A program made the position numbers and the translations under genes. DNA of 64,000 bases. It comes from Streptomyces sp. L-9-10. Lineage in GTDB: Bacteria > Actinomycetota > Actinomycetes > Streptomycetales > Streptomycetaceae. The stretch covers positions 210,208 through 274,207 of the forward strand of contig NZ_PHRF01000064.1 in NCBI RefSeq assembly GCF_004151105.1, given 5' to 3'. Positions within the stretch are counted from its first letter, which is position 1. Each line of letters opens with the position of its first letter. This document shows, piece after piece, positions 18,564-25,966 of the stretch. The notes beneath the pieces are model-generated. The model was not told the origin of the DNA, made no database searches, and saw nothing but the letters and a program-made list of their open reading frames with translations.

Positions 18564-18598
18564 ACTGACCCGTATGGCATTTCTCCTTGTGCATTAGC
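18562..18598 (+). promoter_or_regulatory. Leaderless seven-codon upstream ORF before the ABC-F gene
   Basis: A -10-like TAGACT (18562-18567) is placed so that transcription would begin at or near ATG 18575. That ATG opens MAFLLVH followed by TAG at 18596-18598, 63 bases before the ABC-F start. ABC-F resistance and translation factors are often governed by ribosome-stalling leader peptides, so this is a candidate attenuator. I see no good -35 and could not establish a clear alternative hairpin pair by eye. Confidence 0.45.
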
Positions 18599-18661
18599 CG
18601 GCGTCGAAGAATCTCCTCCGCCTGCCCTCTTCCGCCGTCCATACCGCCCTGGAGTCTTTCC

Positions 18662-20260
18662 GTGATCACCGCAACCGGCGTAGAGCTGCGCGCCGGCGCC
18701 CGTGTCCTCATCGAGTCCGCCTCATTCCGTATCGCCAAGGGCGACCGCATCGGTCTGGTCGGCCGCAACGGAGCGGGCAAGACCACGCTCACCAAGTGCC
18801 TCGCGGGCGAGGGCGTTCCCGCCGCCGGCACCATCACCCGCTCGGGCGAGGTGGGCTATCTGCCGCAGGACCCGCGCACCGGCGACCTCGACGTCCTCGC
18901 CAGGGACCGCATCCTCTCCGCGCGCGACCTCGACTCCGTGCTCAAGAAGATGCGGGAGAACGAGGACCGGATGGCGAACGGCCAGGGCGCCACCCGCGAG
19001 AAGGCGATGAAGAAGTACGAGCGCCTGGAGACGGAGTTCCTCACCAAGGGCGGGTACGCCGCCGAGGCCGAGGCCGCCACCATCGCCGCCGCGCTCGGAC
19101 TGCCCGACCGGGTGCTCGGCCAGCCCCTCCATACGCTCTCCGGCGGTCAGCGGCGCCGCGTCGAGCTGGCGCGCATCCTGTTCTCGGACGCCGACACCCT
19201 GCTGCTCGACGAGCCCACGAACCACCTCGACGCGGACTCGATCGTCTGGCTGCGCGACTACCTCAAGACGTACCGCGGCGGCTTCATCGTCATCTCCCAC
19301 GATGTCGAACTGGTCGAGACCGTCGTCAACAAGGTCTTCTACCTGGACGCCAACCGCTCGCAGATCGACGTCTACAACATGGGCTGGAAGCTCTACCAGC
19401 AGCAGCGCGAGGCCGACGAGAAGCGCCGCAAGCGCGAGCGCGCCAACGCGGAGAAGAAGGCCTCCGCCCTGAACTCCCAGGCCGACAAGATGCGCGCCAA
19501 GGCCACCAAGACCGTCGCCGCGCAGAACATGGCCCGTCGCGCCGAGCGGCTGCTGTCCGGTCTTGAGGAAGTGCGCCAGTCCGACAAGGTCGCCAAGCTG
19601 CGCTTCCCCGAGCCCGCGCCCTGCGGCAAGACCCCGCTGACGGCCGAGGGACTGTCGAAGTCGTACGGCTCCCTGGAGATCTTCACCGATGTCGATCTCG
19701 CCATCGACAAGGGCTCCCGGGTCGTCATCCTCGGCCTCAACGGCGCGGGCAAGACCACGCTCCTGCGGCTGCTGGCCGGGGTCGAGAAGCCGGACACCGG
19801 CCAGGTGACCCCCGGACACGGCCTCAAGCTCGGCTACTACGCGCAGGAGCACGAGACCCTCGACCCGGACCGCTCCGTCCTGGAGAACATGCGGTCCTCC
19901 GCCCCCGACCTCGATCTGGTCCAGGTCCGCAAGACCCTGGGCTCCTTCCTCTTCTCCGGGGACGATGTCGACAAGCCGGCCGGGGTGCTCTCCGGTGGCG
20001 AGAAGACCCGGCTGGCACTGGCCACCCTGGTCGTCTCCTCCGCGAACGTGCTGCTGCTCGACGAGCCGACGAACAACCTGGACCCGGCCAGCCGCGAGGA
20101 GATCCTCGGCGCGCTCCGCACGTACAAGGGAGCGGTCATCCTCGTCACCCACGACGAGGGCGCCGTCCACGCGCTGGAACCGGAGCGGATCATTCTGCTG
20201 CCCGACGGGGTCGAGGACCTCTGGGGAGCGGACTACGCGGACCTGGTCGCGCTCGCCTGA
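18662..20260 (+). CDS. ABC-F family ATPase (ribosome-associated, Rv1473-like)
   Basis: Two ABC domains in one soluble chain of 532 residues with no TM segments. NBD1 has GRNGAGKTT, signature LSGGQRRR and Walker B LLLDEPTNHLD. NBD2 has GLNGAGKTT, LSGGEKTR and LLLDEPTNNLD. The linker (about 240-320) is Lys/Arg/Ala-rich and helical, as expected for the P-site tRNA interaction motif. ABC-F proteins act on the ribosome, either rescuing stalled complexes or protecting from antibiotics; which applies here is unknown. GTG 18662 has GGAG 7 bases upstream. Confidence 0.92.
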   Translation: MITATGVELRAGARVLIESASFRIAKGDRIGLVGRNGAGKTTLTKCLAGEGVPAAGTITRSGEVGYLPQDPRTGDLDVLARDRILSARDLDSVLKKMRENEDRMANGQGATREKAMKKYERLETEFLTKGGYAAEAEAATIAAALGLPDRVLGQPLHTLSGGQRRRVELARILFSDADTLLLDEPTNHLDADSIVWLRDYLKTYRGGFIVISHDVELVETVVNKVFYLDANRSQIDVYNMGWKLYQQQREADEKRRKRERANAEKKASALNSQADKMRAKATKTVAAQNMARRAERLLSGLEEVRQSDKVAKLRFPEPAPCGKTPLTAEGLSKSYGSLEIFTDVDLAIDKGSRVVILGLNGAGKTTLLRLLAGVEKPDTGQVTPGHGLKLGYYAQEHETLDPDRSVLENMRSSAPDLDLVQVRKTLGSFLFSGDDVDKPAGVLSGGEKTRLALATLVVSSANVLLLDEPTNNLDPASREEILGALRTYKGAVILVTHDEGAVHALEPERIILLPDGVEDLWGADYADLVALA

Positions 20261-20302
20261 GGACCCCCGTCCCAGAGCACCCGGTCGTCGGCCCGAGTAC
20301 AT

Positions 20303-20601
20303 GATCCACGCGCGTGATCGACTCCATATGGATCATTTCGGCTCAGCAGTGATCCCTCATCTGTGTGAGTACGTCTCGTATCACGGCGTGGTGCGTGACC
20401 GATCGGGCCGACCGCACCATGATCCGCGCCGTTTCGGGCGCGGGGGTCCTGACCTGGCACTTCGCCCGGAGCTTTGGGTAAAGGTCCCGGTGACCGCGTA
20501 GGGAATACGCGATTCCGGTCGTGCTCGAACCCTGGAGCAGGGCAAAGCTTGTCGTGCGGACCTTGCCGAATGGGTGGCCAGGAAGCCCGCGAGGGGTGAT
20601 C
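20303..20601. promoter_or_regulatory. Cluster of seven GATC sites upstream of gbn
   Basis: The 380-base spacer between the ABC-F gene and gbn carries GATC at 20303, 20316, 20331, 20351, 20401, 20421 and 20598. With about 72% GC, fewer than one would be expected in this length. As the next gene encodes a GATC-binding nucleoid protein, an autoregulatory or loading array is likely. No ORF is supported in the spacer. Confidence 0.6.
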
Positions 20602-20640
20602 ATGAGAAGTCCAGAGCGCACTTCCCATGAGGAGGCACGG

Positions 20641-20862
20641 GTGGCCGAGACTCTGAAGAAGGGCAGCCGGGTAACCGGCGCCGCGCGCGACAAGCTCGCG
20701 GCAGACCTGAAGAAGAAATACGACAACGGTGCGAGCATCCGGGCGCTGGCCGAGGAAACAGGCCGCTCCTACGGATTCGTCCACCGGATGCTCAGCGAGT
20801 CCGGAGTCACGCTGCGGGGACGCGGCGGAGCGACGCGAGGCAAGAAGGCCGCATCGGCCTGA
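20641..20862 (+). CDS. gbn: GATC-binding nucleoid-associated protein Gbn (HTH)
   Basis: A 73-residue basic protein with one helix-turn-helix (ASIRALAEETGRSYGFVHRML, residues 31-51) flanked by a Lys-rich N-terminal helix and an Arg/Gly tail (GRGGATRGKK), similar to the Lsr2 DNA-binding module. Size, position after the ABC-F gene and sequence agree with my memory of S. coelicolor SCO1839, reported as Gbn, a small GATC-binding nucleoid protein that affects development. GTG 20641 follows GAGGAGG with ideal spacing; an upstream in-frame ATG is less likely. Identity is by recall, not search. Confidence 0.85.
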   Translation: MAETLKKGSRVTGAARDKLAADLKKKYDNGASIRALAEETGRSYGFVHRMLSESGVTLRGRGGATRGKKAASA

Positions 20863-20993
20863 CGACCGAGCGCGACTCCTCCTGGCCACCGGTTCGGATG
20901 GTGGCCACCCGAGGCGATCGTACGATCGCCCAGGTGGTTACTGTGCAGTCACTTAGCTTTGGTTTTCCTGACTGCCCGAACCGGAGGCGCCCC

Positions 20994-21785
20994 ATGACTT
21001 CGCTCGAATCAGTACTCGACAAGGACGGCGTACGGCTCACCATCGAGGACGCGGTTGCCACGGTCGCACTGACCAACCCGGCGAAGCGCAACGCCCAGTC
21101 TCCCGCTCTGTGGCGGGCGTTGACGGAAGCCGGGAGGTCACTGCCCGGCACCGTGCGGGTCGTCGTACTGCGGGGCGAGGGCAAGTCCTTCTCCGCGGGG
21201 CTCGACCGGCAGGCGTTCACCCCCGAGGGGTTCGACGGCGAGCCGTCCTTCCTGGATCTCGCGCGGGAATCCGACGAGGACCTCGACGCGGCCATCGCCG
21301 GGTACCAGGAGGGGTTCGGCTGGCTGCGCCGTCCCGACATCGTGTCGATCGCGGCCGTTCAGGGGCATGCGATCGGGGCCGGCTTCCAACTGGCTCTCGC
21401 CTGTGACCTGCGAGTCGTCGCGTCCGACGTGCAGTTCGCCATGCGCGAGACGAGTCTCGGCCTGGTCCCCGACCTCACCGGCACCCATCCACTGGTCGGA
21501 CTGGTCGGCTACGCCCGCGCGTTGGAGATCTGCGCCACGGGCCGCTTCGTACAGGCCGAGGAAGCGGAGCGTACGGGGCTCGCCAATCTGGTGGTGCCCG
21601 CCGACGAACTCGACGCGGCGGCAAGCGATCTGGCGGGCGCGCTGCTGGCCGCGCCGCGGGACGCGCTGATCGAGACGAAGGCGCTCCTTCAGGGCGCGTC
21701 CGGCCGTACCTTCGAGTCCCAGCGTGCCGCCGAGCGCGCCGCGCAGGGGCGCCGGCTCCGGGACCTGGCGGGCCTCGCCGACTGA
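20994..21785 (+). CDS. Enoyl-CoA hydratase/isomerase family protein
   Basis: Crotonase-fold protein of 263 residues. The oxyanion-hole segments are FSAGLDRQAF (near 68) and VQGHAIGAGFQLALACDLRV (about 121-140). The position usually filled by the first catalytic Glu of hydratases reads AMRETSLGLVPDLTGTHPL, which is nearer to the pattern of isomerases and other crotonases than to classical enoyl-CoA hydratase. ATG 20994 has GGAGG 8 bases upstream. It probably acts in fatty-acid or amino-acid acyl-CoA turnover; the exact substrate is open. Confidence 0.85.
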   Translation: MTSLESVLDKDGVRLTIEDAVATVALTNPAKRNAQSPALWRALTEAGRSLPGTVRVVVLRGEGKSFSAGLDRQAFTPEGFDGEPSFLDLARESDEDLDAAIAGYQEGFGWLRRPDIVSIAAVQGHAIGAGFQLALACDLRVVASDVQFAMRETSLGLVPDLTGTHPLVGLVGYARALEICATGRFVQAEEAERTGLANLVVPADELDAAASDLAGALLAAPRDALIETKALLQGASGRTFESQRAAERAAQGRRLRDLAGLAD

Positions 21786-21896
21786 CGGACCGACGCACGG
21801 GCCCGTCCGCGCGGAGACCCACGCGCCCGTCCGCGCGGACTCCCGGCCCTGCCCACGTGCCCACGCGCCCTCGCGGGGGCCCGTCACGCCGTTGTC

Positions 21897-22649
21897 TCAG
21901 CCTTCGCGACCCACACCCACCGCCGTGACCAGTACGGCCACCGACGGCGCGCCCGGCAGCGCCGCCGCGAGTCGCGCCCGAACCGCCCGCGCCACCTCCA
22001 GCGGGCGGTGCCCGGCAGCCGTCGCCAGCTCCACCCGTACATGCCCCGCGGTGATGACCGCCGCGCCGCCCAGCGTCCTGGTCGGATACGCGACGCCCGG
22101 GACCGCCGACGCCAGCGACTCCGGCTCACCCTCAGGGGCGGCGGCCCGTACCGCGTCCGGCCGTCCCCCGTCCGGCCCAGCGGGCGCCGCGGTCCCGGCC
22201 GGCGGTCCCGCCGCGGATTTCCCGGAGGGACCGAGCAGGGCCGTCACACGCAGATCGACTTCCGCGACCCGTAGCCCCAGCCGCTTCGTCGCACCGGCGA
22301 ACAGCACCTCGCGCAGCCGCTCCGCCACGGCGGGCAGCGGTTCGGCGGGACCCGCGGCGAACTCCCCGTCGATGCGCAGCGGACCGGGCGGCAGCGCGCT
22401 GGGCGGGGGCGGCACGGCGGGCCGGCCGGCTCCTTCCGGATCGGCCAGGGAGAGCCGCAGTCGGCCCAGCACGGCACCCGTCACCTCCGTCGCGGCCAGG
22501 CGCAGTTCGTCCGCCGCCGCGCGCTCCGACAGCCACGCGCCGTCCCGTGGCCCGCCGAGCGGCAGCAGCCTGCCCAGGCCGAGTTGTTGTCGTACCGCGG
22601 CCGTCCATCCGCCGGTGCCGAGCCCATCGGGGTTGTACGCAGTCGTCAT
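21897..22649 (-). CDS. Uncharacterised protein beside the Asp23 operon (annotated in streptomycetes as nucleopolyhedrovirus P10 family)
   Basis: A 250-residue Ala/Pro/Gly-rich soluble protein, divergent from the first Asp23 gene with about 90 bases between the starts. It has two conserved parts: residues 1-120 (GWTAAVRQQLGLGRLLPLGGPRDGAWLSERAA) and 170-250 (GVAYPTRTLGGAAVITAGHVRVELATAAGHRPLEVARAVR). The second part looks like an Asp23-type alpha-beta unit. A Pro/Ala/Gly spacer joins them. The family name I recall is nominal and says nothing on function. ATG 22649 has GGAGGA directly ahead, rather close. Confidence 0.72.
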   Translation of the reverse strand: MTTAYNPDGLGTGGWTAAVRQQLGLGRLLPLGGPRDGAWLSERAAADELRLAATEVTGAVLGRLRLSLADPEGAGRPAVPPPPSALPPGPLRIDGEFAAGPAEPLPAVAERLREVLFAGATKRLGLRVAEVDLRVTALLGPSGKSAAGPPAGTAAPAGPDGGRPDAVRAAAPEGEPESLASAVPGVAYPTRTLGGAAVITAGHVRVELATAAGHRPLEVARAVRARLAAALPGAPSVAVLVTAVGVGREG

Positions 22650-22737
22650 TCCTCCAGCCTGCCGTATCCACGCGGCGGGATGAGGCAAGCGCACCTAGTG
22701 TGGGCAGCGGAGTCCACCACCGCCCGGGAAGGAACGA

Positions 22738-23235
22738 ATGGCGATGTCAGACACCGCACCCCGTAACCAGTCCGCGCCGTCAGGCAGGAAGCCGTCGGCC
22801 GACGAGGGGGGAAGCAGCCCCGTCACCAAGCGCGGCGGCGGCCCGCCCGCCTCCCGCGGCCGTACCACCATCGCCGACGGCGTGGTGGAGAAGATCGCCG
22901 GGCTCGCGGCACGCGACGTCCTCGGTGTGCACGCCCTGGGCAGCGGGATGTCCCGCACGTTCGGCGCCGTGCGCGACCGGGTCCCCGGCAGCACCAGGTC
23001 CGTCAGCCGCGGCGTGAAGGCCGAGGTCGGCGAGGTACAGACGGCGCTCGACCTGGAGATCGTCGTCGACTACGGAGTCTCGATCACCGAAGTCGCCGCC
23101 GTCGTACGGGAGAACGTCATCGCGGCGGTCGAGCGGATGACGGGACTTGAGGTCGTCGAGGTCAACATCGCGGTCAGTGACGTGAAGCTGCCCGACGAGG
23201 AAGATGACGACGAGTCGGACACACGGCTTCAGTGA
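22738..23235 (+). CDS. Asp23/Gls24 family envelope stress protein
   Basis: A 165-residue protein. The N-terminal 40 residues are charged and Gly/Pro-rich. The Asp23 domain follows: TTIADGVVEKIAGLAARDVLGVHALG, DLEIVVDYGVSITEVAAVVRENV and TGLEVVEVNIAVSDVKLP. The C-terminus is acidic (DEEDDDESD). Asp23 proteins sit at the membrane, anchored by AmaP, and form a cytoplasmic meshwork under envelope or alkaline stress in firmicutes. Here it opens a five-gene operon that ends with amaP. ATG 22738 follows GGAAGGA. Confidence 0.92.
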   Translation: MAMSDTAPRNQSAPSGRKPSADEGGSSPVTKRGGGPPASRGRTTIADGVVEKIAGLAARDVLGVHALGSGMSRTFGAVRDRVPGSTRSVSRGVKAEVGEVQTALDLEIVVDYGVSITEVAAVVRENVIAAVERMTGLEVVEVNIAVSDVKLPDEEDDDESDTRLQ

Positions 23236-23296
23236 CGTCCGTACGCGGCGTGAGGCACCGTACGCGACCGGCAGCGCAGTGGAAGAGGAGCGGCAC

Positions 23297-23488
23297 ATGA
23301 GCATGGCGATGGTCGGCCTGTTGGCCGGTATGGCGCTTGGATTCGCCGGGTACTTCGGCGGCTTCGGAGCCTTTGTGCTGGTGGCCGCGCTGGGTGTGAT
23401 CGGGTTCGTGGCCGGGCGCTTCCTGGACGGCGATCTCGAACCCGGCGACCTCTTCCGCAGTCGCGACCGCGACGACCGGCGGCGGTGA
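23297..23488 (+). CDS. Small membrane protein of the Asp23 operon (DUF2273-like)
   Basis: A 63-residue protein with two close hydrophobic helices rich in Gly (MVGLLAGMALGFAGYFGGFGAF and VLVAALGVIGFVAGRFLDG) and a charged tail RSRDRDDRRR. The size and position match the DUF2273 proteins that accompany Asp23 and AmaP. GAGGAG precedes ATG 23297. The stop overlaps the next gene start by four bases, showing tight coupling. Confidence 0.82.
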   Translation: MSMAMVGLLAGMALGFAGYFGGFGAFVLVAALGVIGFVAGRFLDGDLEPGDLFRSRDRDDRRR

Positions 23489-23841
23489 CGCGCGTGGCCG
23501 TGGAACGGGTGGCGGCCGGCGAGCGCGGAGCGACCACGATCGCCGACCGGGTCATCGCGAAGATCGCCGCACAGGCGGCCCGGGAGGCGCTGGACGGCGT
23601 ACCGGAAGGCGGGTCCGCGCCGCACGCCACCGTCACGGTGCGCCACGACAGCGCGCGCGTCCGGATCGGTGTCGAGCTGGAGTATCCGACCGACATCGGC
23701 CGGCAGTGCGGCGCCGTGCGTCTCAGCGTCGTCCAGCGGATCAAGGCGTTGGCGGACATGGACGTGCCGGAGGTGGAGGTGCGGGTGGACCGGCTGCACT
23801 CCGACCGGTCGGGACTCGCGGCGCAGGGGAGGCTCCGATGA
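23485..23841 (+). CDS. Second Asp23/Gls24-type protein
   Basis: A 118-residue shorter paralogue of the first Asp23 gene. It has TTIADRVIAKIAAQAAREAL, VRIGVELEYPTDIGRQCGAVRLSVVQRIKALADMDVPEVEVRVDRLH, and no long N- or C-terminal extensions. It starts with GTG overlapping the previous stop and ends with ATGA overlap into the next gene. Hetero-assembly with the larger Asp23 protein is a fair inference. Confidence 0.85.
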   Translation: MTRVAVERVAAGERGATTIADRVIAKIAAQAAREALDGVPEGGSAPHATVTVRHDSARVRIGVELEYPTDIGRQCGAVRLSVVQRIKALADMDVPEVEVRVDRLHSDRSGLAAQGRLR

Positions 23842-24488
23842 ACGAACCCGCGCCCGAGGGGGCGGGCGGCGTACGGGAACAGGACCCGTCGGACCCCGAC
23901 ACGCGGTACGAGCCCAGGCCCACGCTGTCGGACGACGACGGCCGGCGGGCCGGACGTTTCTGGTCCACGCGCCGGATCCCCGCGGCGCTGGCCGCGCTGG
24001 TCGTTCTCGGCGCGGCGGGACTGCCGCTGTACGACATCGTGGCGGTACGGGCCGGTCAACGCGCGATGTACTGGCGCCGTGCACTCGCCGACCAGCTGGC
24101 CAGGCAGCCGCTCGACGAGACCTGGGTGCTGGTCGCCGCCTGTGTCGCGATGGCGCTCGGACTGTGGCTCCTCGTGCTCGCCCTCACCCCCGGCCTGCGC
24201 GGACTGCTGCCCATGCGCCGCCACTCCCCGCTGGTACGGGCCGGCATCGACCGCGACGCCGCCGCGCTGACGCTGCGCGACCGGGCCATGGAGGTCTCGG
24301 GCATGCGGTCCGCGCGGGTACGGGTGGGCCGCTCCAAGGTGAAGGTGCGGGCCCTCTCCCACTTCCGTGAACTCGACGACGTACGGGACGACCTGGACAG
24401 GGCGCTCCGCGCGGGCATCCGCGAACTGGGCCTCGACCGGTCGCCCGCGCTGACGATGCGTGTCCGCAGGCCCGTCAAGAAGAGGTGA
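23838..24488 (+). CDS. DUF6286-type membrane protein of the Asp23 operon
   Basis: A 216-residue protein. The N-terminal 45 residues are acidic or polar, then two TM helices (IPAALAALVVLGAAGLPLYDIVAV and WVLVAACVAMALGLWLLVLAL). The cytoplasmic domain AAALTLRDRAMEVSGMRSARVRVGRSKVKVRAL has the same alpha-beta look as Asp23/AmaP C-terminal domains. It starts on the ATGA overlap. It probably acts as a second membrane anchor alongside AmaP; this is inference from architecture and operon position. Confidence 0.8.
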   Translation: MNEPAPEGAGGVREQDPSDPDTRYEPRPTLSDDDGRRAGRFWSTRRIPAALAALVVLGAAGLPLYDIVAVRAGQRAMYWRRALADQLARQPLDETWVLVAACVAMALGLWLLVLALTPGLRGLLPMRRHSPLVRAGIDRDAAALTLRDRAMEVSGMRSARVRVGRSKVKVRALSHFRELDDVRDDLDRALRAGIRELGLDRSPALTMRVRRPVKKR

Positions 24489-24498
24489 GGTGAGGGCG

Positions 24499-25077
24499 AT
24501 GATCCGGGTCGTCAACCGCGTACTGCTGGCTCTGCTCGGTCTGGCGCTGCTCTGCGCCGGCGGCGCGGTGCTGGCGCGCGGGCTGGACTGGGCGGTGCCC
24601 TCCTGGTGGCCGTACAGCGGGCAGCGCGATGTGCTGCTGAGCCGTGCCGACCGCGAGCGCTGGCGCGATCAGGGCTGGTGGTGGCCGGTCGTCATCGCGG
24701 CCCTGGCGGTGCTGGTCGTGCTGGCCCTGTGGTGGTTCTTCGCCCAGCTGCGCCGGGCCCGGATGGCGGAGGTGCTGGTCGACAGCGGCGACGGTGAGGG
24801 CGCGTCGCTGCGTGGGCGGGCGCTGGAGAGCGCCGTCGAGGACGACGCGGAGGCCCTGGACGGCGTGGCCCGCGCCCGCGTACGCCTCACGGGCCGCCGC
24901 ACCGCCCCGTCCGCGCGCGTACGCCTCCTCATGGAGCCCCACGCGTCGCCGGGCGGGACACTGAACCTGCTGACGGCGGAGGCGCTGGAACGTGCGCGGC
25001 GGTCGGCGGGGCTGAGGGAACTGCCGGCGGAGGTGCGGTTGCGGGCGGTGAGGCACGGGGCGGAGAGGGTGAGCTGA
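24499..25077 (+). CDS. amaP: Alkaline shock response membrane anchor AmaP
   Basis: A 192-residue protein with two TM helices (VNRVLLALLGLALLCAGGAVLA and WPVVIAALAVLVVLALWWFFA) separated by a Trp-rich external loop (LDWAVPSWWPYSGQRD). A cytoplasmic domain of the Asp23-like kind follows (SLRGRALESAVEDDAEALDGVARARVRLTG). This matches AmaP, which tethers Asp23 to the membrane. ATG 24499 follows GAGGTGAGG 7 bases upstream. It is the last gene of the operon. Confidence 0.87.
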   Translation: MIRVVNRVLLALLGLALLCAGGAVLARGLDWAVPSWWPYSGQRDVLLSRADRERWRDQGWWWPVVIAALAVLVVLALWWFFAQLRRARMAEVLVDSGDGEGASLRGRALESAVEDDAEALDGVARARVRLTGRRTAPSARVRLLMEPHASPGGTLNLLTAEALERARRSAGLRELPAEVRLRAVRHGAERVS

Positions 25078-25080
25078 CGG

Positions 25081-25132
25081 CCCGTGCGCCGCGGCCGAAC
25101 GGGACGCCCGTGAGCCGCGGCCGAACGGGACC
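25081..25132. repeat. 26-bp tandem duplication after amaP
   Basis: Two adjacent units, 25081-25106 and 25107-25132, share CCCGTG-N-GCCGCGGCCGAACGGGAC with one internal mismatch. A second pair of CCCGAGCCCGGAC...GTACGCGTC repeats follows at 25157-25209 and runs into the stop of the SDR gene. This is noncoding spacer between convergent genes. Confidence 0.75.
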
Positions 25133-25206
25133 GGGACAGGACCTGGACGAGCCCGTCCCGAGCCCGGACCGGACGTACGCGTCGGACCCGAGCCCGGACG
25201 TACGCG

Positions 25207-25962
25207 TCAGAACCCGTGCCGCGTCCCGCCGTCCACCGGCAGCATCACCCCTGTCAGATACGACGCCGCCGGCGACAGCAGGAACGCCGCCGTCTTCCCG
25301 AACTCCTCCGGCCTCCCGTACCGCCGCAGCGGAATCCGGGACTCGCTCGCCGCCCGCGCCGCCTCCGGGTCGCCCGACAGCGCGTCGAGTTCGCGGACCC
25401 GGTCCGTGTCGATACGCGCCGGCAGCAGGCCCACCACCCGGATCCCGCGCGGGCCGACCTCGTTCGCCAGGGACTTGGCGAAGCCGGCCAGGCCCGGCCG
25501 CAGACCGTTGGAGATGGTGAGGCCCGGGACCGGCTCGTGGACCGACGAGGAGAGCACGAGTCCGATGACCCCGCCCTCACCCAGCTCGGCCGCCGCCTCG
25601 CGGGCGACGCGTACCGCGCCCAGGAAGACGGACTCGAACGCCGTCCGCCACTGCTCGTCCGTGTTGTCCGCGGCGGACCCCGGCGCGGGGCCGCCGACGC
25701 TGACCAGGACGCCGTCGAAGCGGCCGAACCGCTCCCTGGCCGTGGCGATCAGCTGTCCCGCCACCGCCGGATCGGCGTTGTCGGCGGCCACTCCGTACGC
25801 GCCGGGACCGATCTCCGCGGCGGCCTCGGTGACGCGCTTCTCGTCGCGGCCCGAGATGACGACCTTCGCCCCGTCCGCGGCGAGCGCCTCCGCCGCCGCG
25901 CGGCCCAGCCCTCGCGATCCGCCGGTGACAACGTATACGCGGTCTTTCAGTCCGAGATCCAT
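25207..25962 (-). CDS. SDR-fold oxidoreductase lacking the canonical YxxxK pair
   Basis: A 251-residue Rossmann protein with the cofactor loop VTGGSRGLGRAAA (about 12-24), the ISGRD beta-3 end, the SVGG replacement of NAG, and the terminal LLSPAASYLTGVMLPVDGGTRHG typical of FabG-like SDRs. Aligning around FAKSLANEVGPRGIRV puts SNGLR where YxxxK should be, so the active-site Tyr reads Ser and the Lys reads Arg. It may be a variant SDR with altered chemistry or a non-catalytic binder. ATG 25962 is plausible; the gene is 4 bases from the GH15 stop. Confidence 0.85.
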   Translation of the reverse strand: MDLGLKDRVYVVTGGSRGLGRAAAEALAADGAKVVISGRDEKRVTEAAAEIGPGAYGVAADNADPAVAGQLIATARERFGRFDGVLVSVGGPAPGSAADNTDEQWRTAFESVFLGAVRVAREAAAELGEGGVIGLVLSSSVHEPVPGLTISNGLRPGLAGFAKSLANEVGPRGIRVVGLLPARIDTDRVRELDALSGDPEAARAASESRIPLRRYGRPEEFGKTAAFLLSPAASYLTGVMLPVDGGTRHGF

Positions 25963-25966
25963 GGCC

